A stretch of 64,000 nucleotides of DNA. It comes from Candidatus Melainabacteria bacterium (GTDB lineage Bacteria > Cyanobacteriota > Vampirovibrionia > Gastranaerophilales > Gastranaerophilaceae). The notes beneath the pieces are model-generated. The model did not search any database. It saw nothing but the letters and a program-made list of their open reading frames with translations, and was not told where the DNA came from. Position numbers and translations under genes: made by a program. Within the stretch, counting starts at the first letter, position 1. Every line of letters begins with the position of its first letter. Positions 54,366 to 62,921 of the stretch are shown one piece after another. The stretch is taken from positions 54,802-118,801 of the forward strand of contig QHME01000006.1 in NCBI GenBank assembly GCA_003258735.1. The letters are read 5' to 3'.

Positions 54366-54863
54366 ATGGATTTTAACAAGGTAATAAATACAAACAAGCA
54401 AAATATTAAAAATATTATACGTCTTATAACCAAAGAGGATAATGAAGATTTGGAGCAAGAGGTATATTTAAAGATTTGGAAAAATTCCGAAAAATACAAA
54501 GAACAGGGTTCTATCAAAAGTTGGGTTTCGTCAATTACTCGCAATGCCTCTCTTGATTACTTGAAATCAGCATATCATAAGGTTGTACAAACCTCGACCT
54601 CTGATGATTTAGTAATGTCTAACATTAAAGATAAAAAAACTTTGCCGGAAGACAAGGTTGTCAGCCTTGAAAGGCAAAAAATTATCGCAAATGCTATTGA
54701 CCAATTGAAACCAAAATTTAAAGAAGTTATTATAATGTGTGAAATCAATGGATATTCATACGAAGAATGCGCCAGTAAATTGAAATGTCCGTTAGGAACA
54801 GTCAAATCAAGAATTTACAACGCAAAGAAAGAACTGGCGGAAAAGCTGAAAGATTTAATGTAA
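54366..54863 (+). CDS. ECF-type RNA polymerase sigma factor
   Basis: The 165-residue protein has region 2 (NEDLEQEVYLKIWKNSEKY...SWVSSITRNASLDYLKS) and region 4 (LKPKFKEVIIMCEINGYSYEECASKL...GTVKSRIYNAKKELAEKL), and no region 1.1 or 3, so it is group IV. CGGAA precedes the ATG at 54366. It lies between its anti-sigma gene and a Spy-like gene that is the best candidate target. Confidence 0.92.
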   Translation: MDFNKVINTNKQNIKNIIRLITKEDNEDLEQEVYLKIWKNSEKYKEQGSIKSWVSSITRNASLDYLKSAYHKVVQTSTSDDLVMSNIKDKKTLPEDKVVSLERQKIIANAIDQLKPKFKEVIIMCEINGYSYEECASKLKCPLGTVKSRIYNAKKELAEKLKDLM

Positions 54864-54882
54864 AATAATAAAGGAAAATAAA

Positions 54883-55443
54883 ATGAACAAAATATTATCA
54901 TCATTATTATTAGTTTCAATATTTGCAATCGGATGTAACAGTGGAGTGTTTGCTCAAAACCTACAGCCTCCGACTTCTCCAAATATGTTGCGACAAAATC
55001 CGAAAGAGGCTATGCGTAGGCAGTTTGAACAACGTTTGAATTTGACAGATAAGCAAAAAGAAAAAGCTCGTCAGATCCACAAGCAAGGGCGAGAAGAAAT
55101 TGCGCCAATAATGATGAAAATTGAGGTTAAGCGTCAAGAAATTGAGACGGTAAGGCTCACAAAGATGGTTAAGCGTGCGCAAGATGAACGAATAGAAGAA
55201 ATTAATGCAGAAATTAAAGAGTTAGAAAAACAGGCACAAGAGGTAAGGCGCAAAAATTCTCAAGAGTTTGAAAGTATTTTGAACAAAAAGCAAAGAGCTG
55301 AGCTTGAAAAAATGAAAGCTGAAGGTCGCGCAAGATTTGAACAAAATCATCCTGCACGCGCTCCGTTTGGAGGTCTTGGTACTCCGGTTTTCTTCTTTAA
55401 ACCACTTTTGCCACCTCCTGAAAATAATGGTTTTTGGAAGTAG
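54883..55443 (+). CDS. Spy/CpxP-like periplasmic LTXXQ-type protein
   Basis: The 186-residue exported protein has a signal peptide (about 1-24, GVFA end). Its long helical, strongly charged domain has LNLTDKQKEKARQI (an LTxxQ-type motif) near residue 45 and FESILNKKQRAELEKMKAEG, the second typical motif. Spy-type proteins bind unfolded proteins or sense envelope stress. The C-terminus is Pro/Phe/Gly-rich. Together with the anti-sigma and sigma genes upstream it forms a likely envelope-stress operon. Confidence 0.8.
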   Translation: MNKILSSLLLVSIFAIGCNSGVFAQNLQPPTSPNMLRQNPKEAMRRQFEQRLNLTDKQKEKARQIHKQGREEIAPIMMKIEVKRQEIETVRLTKMVKRAQDERIEEINAEIKELEKQAQEVRRKNSQEFESILNKKQRAELEKMKAEGRARFEQNHPARAPFGGLGTPVFFFKPLLPPPENNGFWK

Positions 55444-55457
55444 AATTTGTTATATTA

Positions 55458-55529
55458 GAGATTCTGAATAGCAGGAAAATTATGTGCTCACAAAGCTTGC
55501 ACAGATTTTCTAAGCTTTCAGAATGACAG
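55458..55529 (-). repeat. Dispersed palindromic element, copy B
   Basis: The ends ATTCTGAA and TTTCAGAATGAC form inverted arms, and the middle GTGCTCACAAAGCTTGCACA gives an inner hairpin. It matches 39730-39797 in reverse orientation. Confidence 0.6.
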
Positions 55530-55564
55530 TATAACAATCTTTTCTAACTGCGTGCGAGTAAATT

Positions 55565-55918
55565 TTACACTCTCAAAATCTTTTTAATCAATAACAAAAT
55601 TTCAACCCCTGTTGCAATTTGTTTAAACGGAATTTTCAAAATCATAAACAAGATTGTTGTTATAATGTTCTTTTTCAGCGAGTTGACACAAGTAGTTTTT
55701 CTTTCTGCGATGAATGTTACAAAATAATCTAAGCAGGAACTTGCAAGTTCCAATGTACAAGTTAGTTTTTTTATTTGCTCTCTCATTTTAGGTTGGAATT
55801 CCAACATTTTTTTATTAGTTTCGCAAACTTTTTTATCAAGTTTGATTATCCAAGAGATTACCCAACCTGCAACGATTATTTCTGCCAAAAATATTATTGT
55901 AAAAAATAGAGTCAACAT
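55565..55918 (-). CDS. Small hypothetical membrane protein
   Basis: The 117-residue protein begins with a membrane helix (LTLFFTIIFLAEIIVAGWVISWI), then a charged helix and a second hydrophobic region near the C-terminus (NIITTILFMILKIPF...GVEILLLI). No family is recognised. It lies divergent to murT. Confidence 0.55.
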   Translation of the reverse strand: MLTLFFTIIFLAEIIVAGWVISWIIKLDKKVCETNKKMLEFQPKMREQIKKLTCTLELASSCLDYFVTFIAERKTTCVNSLKKNIITTILFMILKIPFKQIATGVEILLLIKKILRV

Positions 55919-56004
55919 CTTTCAACTTTTCTTACTTTTGTATTATATTAGATTTATAATATATTATTACATAACATTTTTGAATACGTCTAAAGGACTA
56001 TTTT

Positions 56005-57345
56005 ATGAGTAAAATCCGCTTTTATACAGCTATAATATGTGCAAGATTGGTTTATCTAGCAATAAAAATCTTGAATAAATCTTCGGGAACATCTTTTGTT
56101 GGAATGATGACACTGAAAATATGTCCAGATTTTTTGAAGTTTTGTAGAAAATACGTTAAAGCTGGGAATGCAATCACCGTAACAGGAACAAACGGAAAAA
56201 CTACTACATCGGGGTTGTTGGCACATATTTTAGAAGAAGATAAGTTTAAGCTTATTCATAACGTAAAGGGTGCAAATATGTTGACTGGGATTGCAAACGT
56301 TTTTGCTCTGAATATTTTGCCGTTTAAGCGTTTTGATTATGCAGTTTTAGAGTCTGATGAAGCGTATTTAACTAAGTTATACGACTACTTTAAGGCAGAT
56401 TACTTACTTGTGACAAATTTGTTTCGCGACCAACTGGATAGATATGGTGAACTTTCTACAACTGCAAGTTTTATTCAAAGTGCGATAGACAAAAATCCTG
56501 ACTTGGTGCTTGTGTTAAATGCAGATGATCCATTGGTTATGAACTTTGGGCATAATAGAAATGCAAAATATTACGGATTTGAAAGTGTTGAAATTTTATC
56601 AGATATTCATAATTCAACGTCTAATGCGCCAACTGAGGTGTTTAATTGTGTTTGTGGAAATCCGCTAAAATATGATAAGCAATTTTTTGCACAAGAAGGA
56701 CACTATCACTGTGAATCTTGTTCATTTAAACGTCCTGAACCTGATTATAAAGGATTTGTGAAGATTTATTCTGATTATTCTGTTTTGACTGTTAAACATG
56801 GAGATTCAGAGTATGAATTTAGAATAAATTTAGTTGGTTTATATAATGCATATAATGTATTAGGCGCAGTTGCTTGTGCTTTAGAGAATGGAATTGGCTA
56901 CGAAACTATAAAATCTGCGGTTTTGTCTTATCAGTCAATTTTTGGGAGGGCAGAACGCAAGGTTATAAATGGTCATAATACTTTAATTCAACTTATAAAA
57001 AATCCAACAGGTGCGAGTGAAGTTTTGAAAACTGTGGATTTGTCTTCAAAAATTTTGATAGCAATAAATGATAATTATGCAGATGGGCGTGATATTTCAT
57101 GGCTTTGGGATAGTGATTTTGAACAATTGAAAAATTCTCAAAAATCTATCATAACATCCGGTATTCGAGCAAAAGATATGGCTCTTAGGTTGAAATATGC
57201 AGGTGTTCCGACAGATAAAATTATTGTAGAAGAAGATATTCATAAAGCTGTTGAACTTGCTACAAGTTCTGATGATAAGGATGAACGAATTACAATCTTG
57301 CCATCATATACGGCTTTATTAAAAATTAGTAAAATGAAATTTTAA
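56005..57345 (+). CDS. murT: Lipid II isoglutaminyl synthase subunit MurT (Mur-ligase family)
   Basis: The 446-residue protein has the Mur-ligase ATP loop TVTGTNGKTTTSGLL at 58-72 and DEAYLTK. Its four-Cys zinc ribbon is inserted (CVCGNPLKYD...HYHCESC), a mark of MurT. The C-terminal DUF1727 region contains NPTGASEVLKTV and LIAINDNYADGRDISWLWD. With the glutaminase GatD it amidates the D-Glu of lipid II. GatD is usually the next gene; here pdxJ follows 14 bases later, so the partner must lie elsewhere or be absent. Confidence 0.9.
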   Translation: MSKIRFYTAIICARLVYLAIKILNKSSGTSFVGMMTLKICPDFLKFCRKYVKAGNAITVTGTNGKTTTSGLLAHILEEDKFKLIHNVKGANMLTGIANVFALNILPFKRFDYAVLESDEAYLTKLYDYFKADYLLVTNLFRDQLDRYGELSTTASFIQSAIDKNPDLVLVLNADDPLVMNFGHNRNAKYYGFESVEILSDIHNSTSNAPTEVFNCVCGNPLKYDKQFFAQEGHYHCESCSFKRPEPDYKGFVKIYSDYSVLTVKHGDSEYEFRINLVGLYNAYNVLGAVACALENGIGYETIKSAVLSYQSIFGRAERKVINGHNTLIQLIKNPTGASEVLKTVDLSSKILIAINDNYADGRDISWLWDSDFEQLKNSQKSIITSGIRAKDMALRLKYAGVPTDKIIVEEDIHKAVELATSSDDKDERITILPSYTALLKISKMKF

Positions 57346-57359
57346 GAAAGGATATAAAT

Positions 57360-58070
57360 ATGCTTTTAGGTGTAAATATTGATCATATTGCAACTTTGAG
57401 AAACGCAAGAGGAGGTTTTGAACCAGATCCTGTACAAGCTGCAGCAATTTGTGAAGAAAATGGTGCAACTTCAATTACGACTCACTTGCGAGAAGATAGA
57501 AGACATATAAAAGACCAAGATGTCAGAGCATTGATTAAAACTCTTAAAACAAATTTGAATCTGGAAATGGCTGTTACAGATGAAATGCAAAAAATCGCAC
57601 TTTCAATAAAACCGCATTCAGTTTGCCTTGTTCCAGAAAAAAGACAAGAAGTGACTACAGAAGGTGGATTAGATGTAGCTGGTCAAATTCAAAAAATTAC
57701 CAAGTTTATTGCACCTTTAGTAGATGTCGGAATTTTGGTAAGCTTGTTTATTGACCCTTCAGAAGATCAAATTCGTGCAGCGGCTAAAACAGGTGCTCAA
57801 TATATTGAATTACACACAGGTCAATACTCTATTGCTTATGGTACACCTGATGAGCAGGTAGAATTTGAAAAACTTCGTGAAGCATCACGTCTTGCTCATG
57901 CTCTAGGTTTGAAAGTCAATGCAGGACACGGATTGAATTATGAAAACGTCCATCGTATGCGTCAAATTCAAGATTTGAATGAGTTAAATATTGGTCACAG
58001 TATTATTTCAAGAGCTGTGTTTACAGGATTAGCTCAAGCTGTGCGTGATATGGCAGAACTTGTAAAATAA
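57360..58070 (+). CDS. pdxJ: Pyridoxine 5'-phosphate synthase
   Basis: The 236-residue TIM-barrel enzyme condenses 1-deoxyxylulose-5-phosphate with aminoacetone-phosphate in the DXP-dependent vitamin B6 route. Motifs: GVNIDHIATLRNARGG, HLREDRRHI, MAVTDEM, LVPEKRQEVTTEGGLD and VNAGHGLNYENV. The length is normal. AAAGGAT precedes the ATG. It follows murT by 14 bases. Confidence 0.95.
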   Translation: MLLGVNIDHIATLRNARGGFEPDPVQAAAICEENGATSITTHLREDRRHIKDQDVRALIKTLKTNLNLEMAVTDEMQKIALSIKPHSVCLVPEKRQEVTTEGGLDVAGQIQKITKFIAPLVDVGILVSLFIDPSEDQIRAAAKTGAQYIELHTGQYSIAYGTPDEQVEFEKLREASRLAHALGLKVNAGHGLNYENVHRMRQIQDLNELNIGHSIISRAVFTGLAQAVRDMAELVK

Positions 58071-58082
58071 GGATTTTTAATT

Positions 58083-58409
58083 ATGGCAAAAACGAATGAA
58101 GAAATAATTGCAGAAATGCAACAAGTGGTTAATCAAATGGTATTAGACGATTTGGAAGAAAATCCTGATTGTGCGAATGAATACTTTGATTGTGATTGTT
58201 GCGGAAAAAATAAATCTCTGGCTGGTTCTATACAATATGGTGAATATAGATTATGTAATGATTGCGTATTGTTGGCTGAAACAGGTTTTGCACTAGGTAA
58301 ATTTTCTGATATTCAAAGTTTGATAGATGCGATGGAAGATTCTCGACTAGAAGAAGTTTGTCAATTTATCAAAGATGAAGAAACTCGTGCCAAGCAAATG
58401 GAAAATTAA
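58083..58409 (+). CDS. Small protein with a zinc-ribbon-like CxxC pair
   Basis: The 108-residue acidic protein has CDCCGKNKSLAGS and YRLCNDC, two Cys pairs able to bind one zinc. Mainly helical sequence surrounds them. No family is recognised. AAGGA precedes the ATG, 12 bases after pdxJ, so it belongs to the murT-pdxJ unit. A role as a regulator or metal binder is possible but unproven. Confidence 0.6.
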   Translation: MAKTNEEIIAEMQQVVNQMVLDDLEENPDCANEYFDCDCCGKNKSLAGSIQYGEYRLCNDCVLLAETGFALGKFSDIQSLIDAMEDSRLEEVCQFIKDEETRAKQMEN

Positions 58410-58680
58410 ACACGCAAAAAAAAGAGCCTTTTTTCAAAGACTCTTGGAATGTAAATTTTGTTCATTCCTCGTAATAGTGAAGTGTGAAGTGTGTGCTTAA
58501 AGTCTGTTTTGATTCCTCGAAAAGCACATCCTCGTGTTTACATATATATAAAGTATTTAAAGTATATAAAATTGCTATATTTTTGATATTATACTTTACG
58601 TTTCTTAATATTGTACAAATTTTTTTGTATGCTTTATACTGTAAATACAGATACCTCAATGATTTAAGGAGCTATTATAA

Positions 58681-59475
58681 ATGAATATATTAGTATCAAA
58701 TGATGATGGAATTGCTGCAAACGGCATTCGTGTTTTGACTGAAGAATTAGCAAAAAGGCACAATGTGTATGTAATTGCACCAGATAGAGAAAGAAGTGCA
58801 TCAGGTCATTCGTTGACATTGCATACCCCATTGCGTGTGGAAGAAATTGATGAAGCAAGAACCGGTGCGCGTAGAACTTGGGTTACAACAGGTACTCCTG
58901 GTGATTGTATAAAAATTGGTGTAAATGCAATTTTAGAAAAAGATGAGCAGCCTGATTTTGTAATTTCCGGTATTAATCATGGTCCAAACCTCGGAGCAGA
59001 TATTTTGTATTCCGGAACGGTGAGTTGTGCGATGGAAGGTGCAATGCTCGGTATCCCAAGTATTGCAGTATCTTTGGCTTCAATGCATGCCGATTATGAG
59101 GATTTTAACTTTCCGGCAAGATTCATTGTTTCTCTTTTAGATAAAATCAAAGAATTTCGATTTCCGAAAAAATGTATTTTGAATGTAAATATTCCAAAGC
59201 TTGAGCAAGAAGACATTTCTGGTGTTGCGATAACCGAACTTGGCAGAAAAATGTTCACTGATACCTACGAAAAACGTATTGATCCAAGAGGGAAAGTCTA
59301 CTATTGGTTAGCTGGAGAATTGATAAATGAACCTGACAATGCAAAAACTGACATTGCTGCCGTTAAAAATAATAAAATTTCTATAACCCCTGTAACTTAT
59401 GAAATGACAAGAAATGAAACAATGGAAGAATTGGATAATTTGTTATGTGGTTCAGGAGCTTGTGATTGGTATTAA
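58681..59475 (+). CDS. surE: 5'-nucleotidase SurE
   Basis: The 264-residue metal-dependent phosphatase removes 5'-phosphate from nucleoside monophosphates. The signature starts at the N-terminus: LVSNDDGIAANGIRVL, then APDRERSASGHSLT, TPGDCIKIG and SGINHGPNLGADILYSGTVSCAMEG. All metal ligands (Asp8, Asp9, the Ser, Asn) are present. AAGGAG precedes the ATG. About 270 bp of AT-rich, apparently non-coding DNA lies upstream. Confidence 0.94.
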   Translation: MNILVSNDDGIAANGIRVLTEELAKRHNVYVIAPDRERSASGHSLTLHTPLRVEEIDEARTGARRTWVTTGTPGDCIKIGVNAILEKDEQPDFVISGINHGPNLGADILYSGTVSCAMEGAMLGIPSIAVSLASMHADYEDFNFPARFIVSLLDKIKEFRFPKKCILNVNIPKLEQEDISGVAITELGRKMFTDTYEKRIDPRGKVYYWLAGELINEPDNAKTDIAAVKNNKISITPVTYEMTRNETMEELDNLLCGSGACDWY

Positions 59476-59663
59476 TCTTATGTTTTTCATAGTTTTTATT
59501 TTCTTTTTTGTTAGTCTGCATTGCTATGCCGACGAACAATTATTGCAAAATGTAACAAAATATATACAAAATAGATAAAAAATAAGCAATTTTTAAATCT
59601 GAAAATACTTTATATAAATGTAAGGGAAATTAAGAGAAGAAAAAATTTTAAGGGGAATAGATT

Positions 59664-59834
59664 ATGAGAAACGAATATGAAATGGTTACAGTAAAAGCTT
59701 ATGTAGATTCATTAGACGAAGTAAAATATAACACAGTATCAGAACAAGAAATCTCTAATGAAGTTGAAAAATATTTGTTGAACATCAGAAGAGCTGACAC
59801 TAACGCTAAAATCGTTGAAGCTTTGTTGGCTTAG
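59664..59834 (+). CDS. Conserved-looking 56-residue protein
   Basis: The frame MRNEYEMVTVKAYVDSLDEV...NAKIVEALLA ends in TAG at 59832-59834. AAGGGGAAT lies about nine bases before the ATG, one of the strongest ribosome binding sites in the window. The product is acidic and helical with no membrane segment. Function unknown; the size and acidic charge suggest a small regulator or binding partner. Confidence 0.6.
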   Translation: MRNEYEMVTVKAYVDSLDEVKYNTVSEQEISNEVEKYLLNIRRADTNAKIVEALLA

Positions 59835-59940
59835 GTTTATTGTTATTCTGTCAAATCATTTTAGTATTTCAAATATAGCATACGAGTTTACGTAACACTG
59901 AACCAAAGTTTAAAATGAAATAAATTTATGTGTTTAAATA

Positions 59941-59971
59941 AAGAGGCGCGGACATATTGTCCGCGCCTCTT
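59941..59971. terminator. Bidirectional terminator between convergent genes
   Basis: A 13-bp perfect GC-rich stem (AAGAGGCGCGGAC and complement) with a five-base loop lies between the small gene (+) and clpB (-). Confidence 0.88.
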
Positions 59972-59994
59972 CTGTAATATAGATGAAGAATAGA

Positions 59995-62595
59995 TTATAT
60001 TTTTTCAAATTTTAATTTGTCATTATCAACATCAATTTTGATTTTGTCACCTTTTAAGAATTTTTGAGCAAGAATCAATTTAGACAATGGGTTCTCAACT
60101 TGTTGACGAATGATACGTTTCAATGGTCTTGCACCATATACAGGGTTGAAACCTTGAGTTGCTAAAAATTCTTTAGCTTCGTCTGTGATTACAAATTCCA
60201 ATTCTTGGTCTTTTAACAAATTACGTAAGTAATCCATTTGGATATCTACGATTTTGCTCAATTGTTGTAAATTCAAAGCTTTGAAGAAAATTGTTTCATC
60301 AATTCTGTTCAAAAATTCAGGTTTGAAGTGTTGGCGTAATACTGCAAGAACCTTTTCTTTAGTATCATTAAATTGTTCAGGTGATACCATTGAATTTAAT
60401 GAGTTTTCCAAGATGATATCTGAACCGATGTTACTTGTCATTATTATTAATGTATTTTTAAAATCAACGGTTCTGCCTTTTGAATCAGTTAAACGACCAT
60501 CATCAAAGATTTGTAGCATGATATTAAATACGTCAGGATGTGCCTTTTCGATTTCATCAAATAACACAACTGAATAAGGTTTTCTTCTTACTGCTTCTGT
60601 AAGTTGACCGCCCTCTTCATATCCGACATATCCCGGAGGAGCTCCGACAAGTCTTGCAACATTATGTTTTTCCATATATTCAGACATATCAATACGGATT
60701 AGAGCGTCTTCATCATTGAACATAAATTCAGCTAAAGATTTTGCCAATTCAGTTTTACCAACACCGGTTGGACCTAAGAATAAGAAAGTACCAATTGGAC
60801 GTTTTGGGTCTTTCAAACCTGAACGAGCACGACGGATTGCATCAGATACTGTATCAACCGCTTCATCTTGTCCAACCAATCTTTTGTGCAAAATATCTTC
60901 CATGTGTAATAATTTTTGCATTTCAGATTCAACAAGTTTGGTTACAGGAATACCTGTCCATTTTGAAACAACTTCGTCAATATCAGTTGCGGTTACTTCT
61001 TCCTTAAGAAGTTTATTGTCTGTGTGTTCTTTGTTTTGACAAGCTTTTAACTTCTTTTCTAATTCAAGAAGTTTACCATATTTTAACTCAGCAGCTGTTT
61101 GTAAATCAGTGTTTCTTTCAGCTTCTTCAATTTGGGTTTTAACTTTGTTGATTTCATCTTTTACATCTGCTTCTGATGTAATTGATGCTTTTTCTTTTTC
61201 CCATTGAGCTTTCATTACATTGATTTTGCCTTCAAGTTCAGTTACTTGTTTTGTGATATTTTCAACTTTAGCTTTTGCCTCGTCTGAATCTTCTTTTTTC
61301 AATGCTTCGCGTTCTATTTCCAATTGGATTTTTTGTCTCATCATTGAATCAATCTCTTCTGGCATTGAGTCAATTTCTATACGCAAAGAACTTGCAGCCT
61401 CATCAATCAAATCGATTGCTTTATCAGGTAAAAATCTGTCTGTAATATATCTGTCTGATAGTTTTGCAGCCTCAATGATTGCACTATCAAGAATTCTTAC
61501 TCCGTGGTGAACTTCGTATTTTTCTTTTAGACCACGCAAAATGCTGATTGTATCTTCAACAGATGGTTCTTCGACCATAACAGGTTGAAAACGTCTTTCA
61601 AGTGCCGGATCTTTTTCTATATACTTACGATATTCATTGATTGTTGTCGCACCGATAGTTCTTAAAACTCCACGAGCAAGCATAGGTTTTAACAAGTTTC
61701 CTGCATCCATTGAACCTTCTGTTGAACCTGCACCGACAACGGTGTGCAATTCATCAATGAACATAACGATTTCGCCGTTTGATTCTTCAACTTCTTTCAA
61801 TACGGCTTTCAATCTTTCTTCAAATTCACCTCGGAATTTTGCACCTGCAACAAGAGCTCCTAAGTCAAGAGAAATTAATTTAACATCTTTCAAACTTTCT
61901 GGAACATCTCCTCTTACAATACGTTGAGCCAAACCTTCAACGATAGCAGTTTTACCAACACCAGGTTCACCGATTAAAACAGGGTTATTTTTGGTACGTC
62001 TGTTTAATACTTGTATAATTCTTCTAACTTCTTCGTCTCTGCCGATTACAGGGTCAAGTTTGCCTTTTTTAGCAAGTGCTGTCAAATCGGTAGAATATTT
62101 TTCCAAAGCTTTCATATTTTCTTCTGCATTTTTACTATCCACTTTTTTGTTACCTCTTATTTTTTTCATTGCATCGAGTACAGTGCCGGAGCGAACTCCA
62201 TAATCTTCTAACAAAGATTTGATATTACTGTTATCAAGTTTTGTCATTCCAAGTAAAATTGCCTCAATTCCAACAAAATCGTCTTTTAATTTTTGGCTTT
62301 CATCCATTGCCAGTTCTAGTAATCTTCTTGTATCATTAGATAAATACAAGCTTTGTGGATTTATTGGACCTGAGATTTTTGGAAATCCTTCGACACGTTG
62401 AACTATTCTATTAATAAAGTTCTGATTCAACAAGTTTAATTCTGTCAAGTAATCTTTGATGATTCCGTTATCCTTAATCATAGTAAGCATTATATGCTCA
62501 GGCTCCATTTGGGAGTTTTGATAGGAATTCATCAGGGCATTTGCGCTTGATAAAATCTCTTGAGAATAATTCGTAAATTTGTCAAAATCTAACAT
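59995..62595 (-). CDS. clpB: ATP-dependent disaggregase ClpB
   Basis: The 866-residue Hsp100 chaperone has an N-terminal Clp_N domain, a first AAA+ domain (Walker A GEPGVGKT near 209, FIDELHT Walker B), a long coiled-coil middle domain (about 410-530, KAKVENITKQVTELEGKINVMK) and a second AAA+ domain (GPTGVGKT near 608, VGYEEGG loop). It extracts proteins from aggregates with DnaK. The middle domain separates it from ClpA and ClpC. Full length. No HrcA/CIRCE or sigma-32-type site could be read with confidence upstream. Confidence 0.96.
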   Translation of the reverse strand: MLDFDKFTNYSQEILSSANALMNSYQNSQMEPEHIMLTMIKDNGIIKDYLTELNLLNQNFINRIVQRVEGFPKISGPINPQSLYLSNDTRRLLELAMDESQKLKDDFVGIEAILLGMTKLDNSNIKSLLEDYGVRSGTVLDAMKKIRGNKKVDSKNAEENMKALEKYSTDLTALAKKGKLDPVIGRDEEVRRIIQVLNRRTKNNPVLIGEPGVGKTAIVEGLAQRIVRGDVPESLKDVKLISLDLGALVAGAKFRGEFEERLKAVLKEVEESNGEIVMFIDELHTVVGAGSTEGSMDAGNLLKPMLARGVLRTIGATTINEYRKYIEKDPALERRFQPVMVEEPSVEDTISILRGLKEKYEVHHGVRILDSAIIEAAKLSDRYITDRFLPDKAIDLIDEAASSLRIEIDSMPEEIDSMMRQKIQLEIEREALKKEDSDEAKAKVENITKQVTELEGKINVMKAQWEKEKASITSEADVKDEINKVKTQIEEAERNTDLQTAAELKYGKLLELEKKLKACQNKEHTDNKLLKEEVTATDIDEVVSKWTGIPVTKLVESEMQKLLHMEDILHKRLVGQDEAVDTVSDAIRRARSGLKDPKRPIGTFLFLGPTGVGKTELAKSLAEFMFNDEDALIRIDMSEYMEKHNVARLVGAPPGYVGYEEGGQLTEAVRRKPYSVVLFDEIEKAHPDVFNIMLQIFDDGRLTDSKGRTVDFKNTLIIMTSNIGSDIILENSLNSMVSPEQFNDTKEKVLAVLRQHFKPEFLNRIDETIFFKALNLQQLSKIVDIQMDYLRNLLKDQELEFVITDEAKEFLATQGFNPVYGARPLKRIIRQQVENPLSKLILAQKFLKGDKIKIDVDNDKLKFEKI

Positions 62596-62809
62596 CTACA
62601 TCAACTCCATTCAACTAATTTTCTATATTTTTATTTTAACGTTATTTTTATCAAAGTCATTTTAAATTAACTTTTATTTAATTATTTGAAAATACTTTTT
62701 TGAAAGGCAAAATGAATATTTTCAAGTAACTATTTGTAATAACATGTTTCATTTTCTTGCACAAACTTTTTTTTGATAGTAAAATACAAAATATATAAGG
62801 GGAGAATTT

Positions 62810-62914
62810 ATGGAATTTTTCAGAAAACATCAGAAGATTATAATAGCTGTCATTGGTGTTACTTTTATCGCTTGGACAGTTGGATTAATGTTGTTACCGA
62901 TAATTATAAAATAG
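62810..62914 (+). CDS. 34-residue single-helix membrane peptide
   Basis: The frame MEFFRKHQKIIIAVIGVTFI...LLPIIIK ends in TAG at 62912-62914. GGGGAGAATTT gives a very good ribosome binding site. A basic start and a hydrophobic stretch of about 24 residues predict one inner-membrane helix. It lies seven bases before the M23-peptidase gene, so the two are probably co-translated. Function unknown. Confidence 0.6.
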   Translation: MEFFRKHQKIIIAVIGVTFIAWTVGLMLLPIIIK

Positions 62915-62921
62915 TATAAAA

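Noticed and set aside
58424..58446. Terminator after the gene at 58083
   Set aside because: The possible stem is only five pairs (AAGAG/CTCTT) with a large loop, too weak to call.
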